A stretch of DNA of 8,107 nt from Actinomycetes bacterium (lineage in GTDB: Bacteria > Actinomycetota > Actinomycetes > Propionibacteriales > Propionibacteriaceae). Of this stretch, positions 6,391-8,107 are shown one piece after another (position 1 is the first letter of the stretch; each line of letters opens with the position of its first letter). Location: assembly GCA_023387135.1 (NCBI GenBank), contig JAEWIK010000084.1:1-8107 (forward strand), given 5' to 3'. A program made the position numbers and the translations under genes. The notes below the pieces were generated by a model. That model made no database searches. It was not told the origin of the DNA and was given only the letters and a program-made list of their open reading frames with translations.

Positions 6391-6480
6391 GGAGGTGTCG
6401 CCTAGTCCGGTCTATGGCGCCCGCCTGCTAAGCGGGTTTCGGGGTTAACCCGATCGCGAGTTCAAATCTCGCCACCTCCG
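6391..6480 (+). tRNA. tRNA-Ser(GCU)
   Basis: A 90-nt class II cloverleaf. The acceptor arms GGAGGTG (6391-6397) and CACCTCC (6473-6479) pair at all seven positions, with discriminator G at 6480. The anticodon stem CCCGC/GCGGG holds the loop CTGCTAA with anticodon GCT at 6427-6429. The variable arm CGGG-GTTAA-CCCG and T-arm GCGAG-TTCAAAT-CTCGC are clear. It reads AGC/AGU serine codons. CCA is not encoded. With tRNA-Ser(UGA), two of the cell's serine isoacceptors lie within 2.5 kb. Confidence 0.97.
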
Positions 6481-6491
6481 CAGTTCACAAG

Positions 6492-6527
6492 GAAACGCCT
6501 CGCGCAGGACTCTGCGGGGGGCGTTTC
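6492..6527 (+). terminator. Terminator hairpin downstream of tRNA-Ser(GCU)
   Basis: GAAACGCC (6492-6499) pairs perfectly with GGCGTTTC (6520-6527), and an inner stem CGCAG/CTGCG (6503-6507/6512-6516) with loop GACT extends the fold. It begins 11 nt after the tRNA 3' end, the expected place for ending the tRNA transcript. The T-rich tail is short (TCTCGTCT), so efficiency is uncertain. Confidence 0.65.
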
Positions 6528-6640
6528 TCGTCTGCGGCCCCCGTGCACGCCGATCCTCCTCTCCTCGTGGGGCCGGATGGGACAACTTCGCGGCGGCGTG
6601 CGAACTCGCGGCGGAAGCTGGGCGGGCGTCCGGCCAACCA

Positions 6641-6662
6641 ATCGCCCCTGGCTAGGGGTGAT
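6641..6662. repeat. 22-bp inverted repeat, possible operator
   Basis: ATCGCCCCT (6641-6649) and AGGGGTGAT (6654-6662) are inverted arms matching at 8 of 9 positions (the ninth is a G-T wobble in RNA) around GGCT. It lies about 140 bp before the binding-protein start and about 80 bp before the AT-richer probable promoter. No T-run follows, which argues against a terminator; an upstream regulator site is possible. Confidence 0.4.
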
Positions 6663-6714
6663 GGCAGGGCCGCGCGGAGCGGCGAGGTTCGCCGAACCAA
6701 GTTGTACCAATAGG

Positions 6715-6746
6715 TCTTTCTAGTTGTGGGGTCAGGTTGATAACGT
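6715..6746 (+). promoter_or_regulatory. Weak candidate promoter for the sugar importer operon
   Basis: GATAAC or TAACGT (6739-6746), preceded by TTCTAG- and TTGTGG-type sequence, is the best -10 candidate in the AT-richer part of the intergenic region. The -35 is unclear (TCTTTC at 6715-6720 gives an 18-nt spacer to GATAAC). The resulting leader of roughly 50 nt would contain the small GC hairpin at 6764-6776. Confidence 0.25.
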
Positions 6747-6800
6747 CTGCCCGAACTCACGAGTCCCCGGCGGGGACCGTCTCAAGAGAGGTGTAAACAC

Positions 6801-7820
6801 GTGAAGAAGACCCTGGTCGGCATAGTGGCCGGCTCGATGGCGACCTTCGCCCTGGTCGGCTGCACGACTGTCGGTTCACCGTCGTCGAGCCAGCCCGCAG
6901 CACCCGGAGACAGCGTCAAGGTGGCGTTCGTCTCCCAGGTGGAAGGCATTCCCTACTTCTCCGGCTTCAAGACCGGGGCCGACGAGCAGGCCAAGAAGCT
7001 CGGCATCAGCTACACGCAGGCGGGGCCCGCCACGGCCGACTCCGCCGAGCAACTTCGCATCTTCAACAGCCTCGTCCAGCAGGGCTACAAGGCGATCGCC
7101 ATCTCGCCGCTCGACCCGACGTCGATGAACTCCGCCATAGCGGCGGCGAGGGCCAAGGGCATCATCGTGATCACGTCGGACGCCGACGCACCCGACAGCG
7201 AGCGCCAGGCCTTCGTCCAGCAGGCGACCGACGAGGCGCTCGGCCAGACAGTGATGGACGAGATCGGCAAGGCGACCGGCGGCGAGGGCCAGTACGGCAT
7301 CGTCTCGGGCGCACCCGACACCGACACCTTCACCCGGTGGATCGCTGCCATCAACGCGCGCGCCGCGGAGAAGTACCCCGAGATGAAGCTCGTCGGCGGC
7401 GTGCGGTACACCACGACCACCGCGCAGGCACTGACCGAGACTCAGAACCTCATGACTGCCAACCCCGACCTGGCAGGCGTGATCGCCATCCCGTCCACCG
7501 CCGTCCCGGGTGTTGCCCAAGCGGTGAAGAACGCCGGCAAGTCAGGGAAGATCGCCGTGAGCGGCTTCGGCTCCCCGCAGACCGCGGCACCCTTCCTGAA
7601 GGACGGCTCCATGACCTCGACGGTCCTGTGGGACGTTCCCAAGCTGGGCGCGCTGACCGTCTGGGTGATGAACCAGCTCATCGAGGGCAAGACCTTCGAG
7701 GCCAGCAACACGATCGACGGCTTCGCCGACCCGGTCGTCTACGACGCCGCCAGCAAGACCTTGGTGCTCGGCCCGCCCACGGTGTTCACCAAGGACAACG
7801 TCGACCAGTTCAACTACTGA
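6801..7820 (+). CDS. Sugar ABC transporter substrate-binding lipoprotein (RhaS/LsrB group)
   Basis: This 339-residue lipoprotein captures a sugar-like ligand outside the cell for an ABC importer. The N-terminus has Lys-Lys, a hydrophobic core and the lipobox LVGC, with Cys21 as the lipidated residue. A Ser/Pro-rich linker (about 22-38) follows, then a type I periplasmic-binding fold (Peripla_BP_4). Landmarks are VAFVSQVEGIPYFSGFKTGADEQ (41-63 in part), the hinge-side YTQAGPATAD, the Asp pair in TSDAD (125-129), TRW (178-180), GVIAIPSTAVPGVAQA, VSGFGSP and LWDVPKLG (276-283). By eye this is the RhaS/LsrB branch, so rhamnose or another deoxy- or pentose sugar is likely but unproven. GTG at 6801 has GAGAGG 9 nt upstream and gives a proper signal peptide. 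Its stop overlaps the ATPase start by one base. Confidence 0.92.
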   Translation: MKKTLVGIVAGSMATFALVGCTTVGSPSSSQPAAPGDSVKVAFVSQVEGIPYFSGFKTGADEQAKKLGISYTQAGPATADSAEQLRIFNSLVQQGYKAIAISPLDPTSMNSAIAAARAKGIIVITSDADAPDSERQAFVQQATDEALGQTVMDEIGKATGGEGQYGIVSGAPDTDTFTRWIAAINARAAEKYPEMKLVGGVRYTTTTAQALTETQNLMTANPDLAGVIAIPSTAVPGVAQAVKNAGKSGKIAVSGFGSPQTAAPFLKDGSMTSTVLWDVPKLGALTVWVMNQLIEGKTFEASNTIDGFADPVVYDAASKTLVLGPPTVFTKDNVDQFNY

Positions 7821-8107
7821 TGCCCACAAACCCCCGACTCGCACTGCGTGGACTGTCCAAGCGGTTCGGTGCGACCACTGCCCTGAGCGACGTCAGCTTC
7901 GACGTCGCTCAGGGCGAGCGGTTGGCCGTCCTGGGCGAGAACGGTGCGGGCAAGTCCACGCTCATGAAGGTCCTCGTCGGCGTCCACAAGGCCGACAGTG
8001 GCTCGATCGAGCTGGACGGCGAACCATTCCGGCCCGACTCGCCCGCGGCGGCCATGGCCGCCGGGGTGAGCATCGTCTACCAGGAGCCTTCCTTCTTCGA
8101 GCACCTG
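7820..8107 (+). CDS. Sugar ABC importer ATPase, RbsA/RhaT-type (3' partial)
   Basis: The first 96 residues of an ABC import ATPase; the frame is open to the window end. It shows Walker A GENGAGKST (39-47) and the Q-loop VYQEPSF (Gln88). The 'GENGAGKSTLMK' form and the spacing are those of the tandem-domain sugar ATPases RbsA, XylG, RhaT and LsrA, so the full protein is probably about 500 residues with two ATPase domains. It energises uptake of the ligand bound by the upstream lipoprotein; permeases should follow. ATG at 7820 overlaps the previous TGA (TGATG), and no Shine-Dalgarno lies within 20 nt, so it is probably translated by reinitiation. Codons 21-32 contain a perfect 15-bp inverted repeat. 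Confidence 0.93.
   Translation, partial: MPTNPRLALRGLSKRFGATTALSDVSFDVAQGERLAVLGENGAGKSTLMKVLVGVHKADSGSIELDGEPFRPDSPAAAMAAGVSIVYQEPSFFEHL
7880..7915 (+). repeat. Perfect 15-bp inverted repeat inside the ATPase gene
   Basis: GCCCTGAGCGACGTC (7880-7894) and GACGTCGCTCAGGGC (7901-7915) are exact reverse complements around the 6-nt loop AGCTTC. The repeat starts 60 nt after the ATPase start codon and 60 nt after the binding-protein stop codon. The mRNA would fold into a very stable hairpin. It encodes the ordinary family segment around LSDVSFDVAQG, so the pairing comes from codon choice on a normal protein sequence. Confidence 0.85.

Larger units (their letters stand above)
6528..6800. other. 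Intergenic region upstream of the sugar importer operon
   Basis: With the preceding terminator this makes a 320-base stretch without a convincing gene. It holds a 9-base direct repeat TCGCGGCGG (6588-6596 and 6606-6614, 18 bp apart), a strong hairpin at 6641-6662, two copies of AGTTGT 22 bp apart (6700 and 6722), a small TCCCC-GGC-GGGGA hairpin (6764-6776), and the ribosome binding site AGAGAGG (6785-6791). Base composition is locally AT-richer from about 6690 to 6745, as expected for a promoter. No known riboswitch was recognised. Confidence 0.6.

Noticed and set aside
6485..6760. 91-residue Arg-rich reading on the - strand in the intergenic region
   Set aside because: No ribosome binding site or domain, it overlaps the tRNA terminator and probable promoter, and composition is shadow-like.
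7814..8104. 96-residue reading antisense to the ATPase start
   Set aside because: The opposite strand encodes a canonical ABC ATPase with Walker A and Q-loop; the antisense reading has no features.

Overview
The window is GC-rich throughout, with G/C-ending codons, GTG starts beside ATG, AGGAGG-type ribosome binding sites and short gene overlaps. This points to a high-GC actinobacterium. Fairly frequent AGG arginine codons and an LCP-family cell-wall protein fit a Streptosporangiales- or Streptomyces-like host, but the genus cannot be settled from this sequence. No insertion sequence, phage gene, CRISPR array or toxin module was seen. Most of the window looks like ordinary chromosomal content, and the interest lies in details.

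Left part (1-2963, + strand): two overlapping half-transporter genes encode a heterodimeric ABC exporter. The first is cut by the window edge and has a badly degenerate nucleotide-binding domain except for a perfect LSGGQ. The second has intact Walker A, Walker B, Q-loop and H-switch but a degenerate LTPAQ signature. The two defects are complementary, so the pair should form one competent and one dead ATP site.

Middle part (2976-6480): a convergent gene on the - strand encodes a zinc-free quinone oxidoreductase of the PIG3 type. It is divergent from a tRNA-Ser(UGA) gene. Next come a small two-helix membrane protein with a PH-like tail (+) and, convergent to it, a large LytR-CpsA-Psr (LCP) enzyme (-). 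LCP enzymes attach glycopolymers to peptidoglycan. A second serine tRNA, tRNA-Ser(GCU), lies upstream of and divergent from the LCP gene and has a recognisable promoter and a downstream hairpin.

Right part (6481-8107, + strand): a 320-base intergenic region with several inverted repeats leads into a sugar-type ABC importer operon. Its first gene is a lipoprotein substrate-binding protein of the RhaS/LsrB group. It overlaps, at TGATG, the start of an RbsA/RhaT-type ATPase that runs off the window. The permease genes would be expected just beyond. A perfect 15-bp inverted repeat sits inside the first codons of the ATPase gene, and the ATPase start has no ribosome binding site of its own. Together these could set the usual excess of binding protein over ATPase. 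This is the least expected structure in the window.
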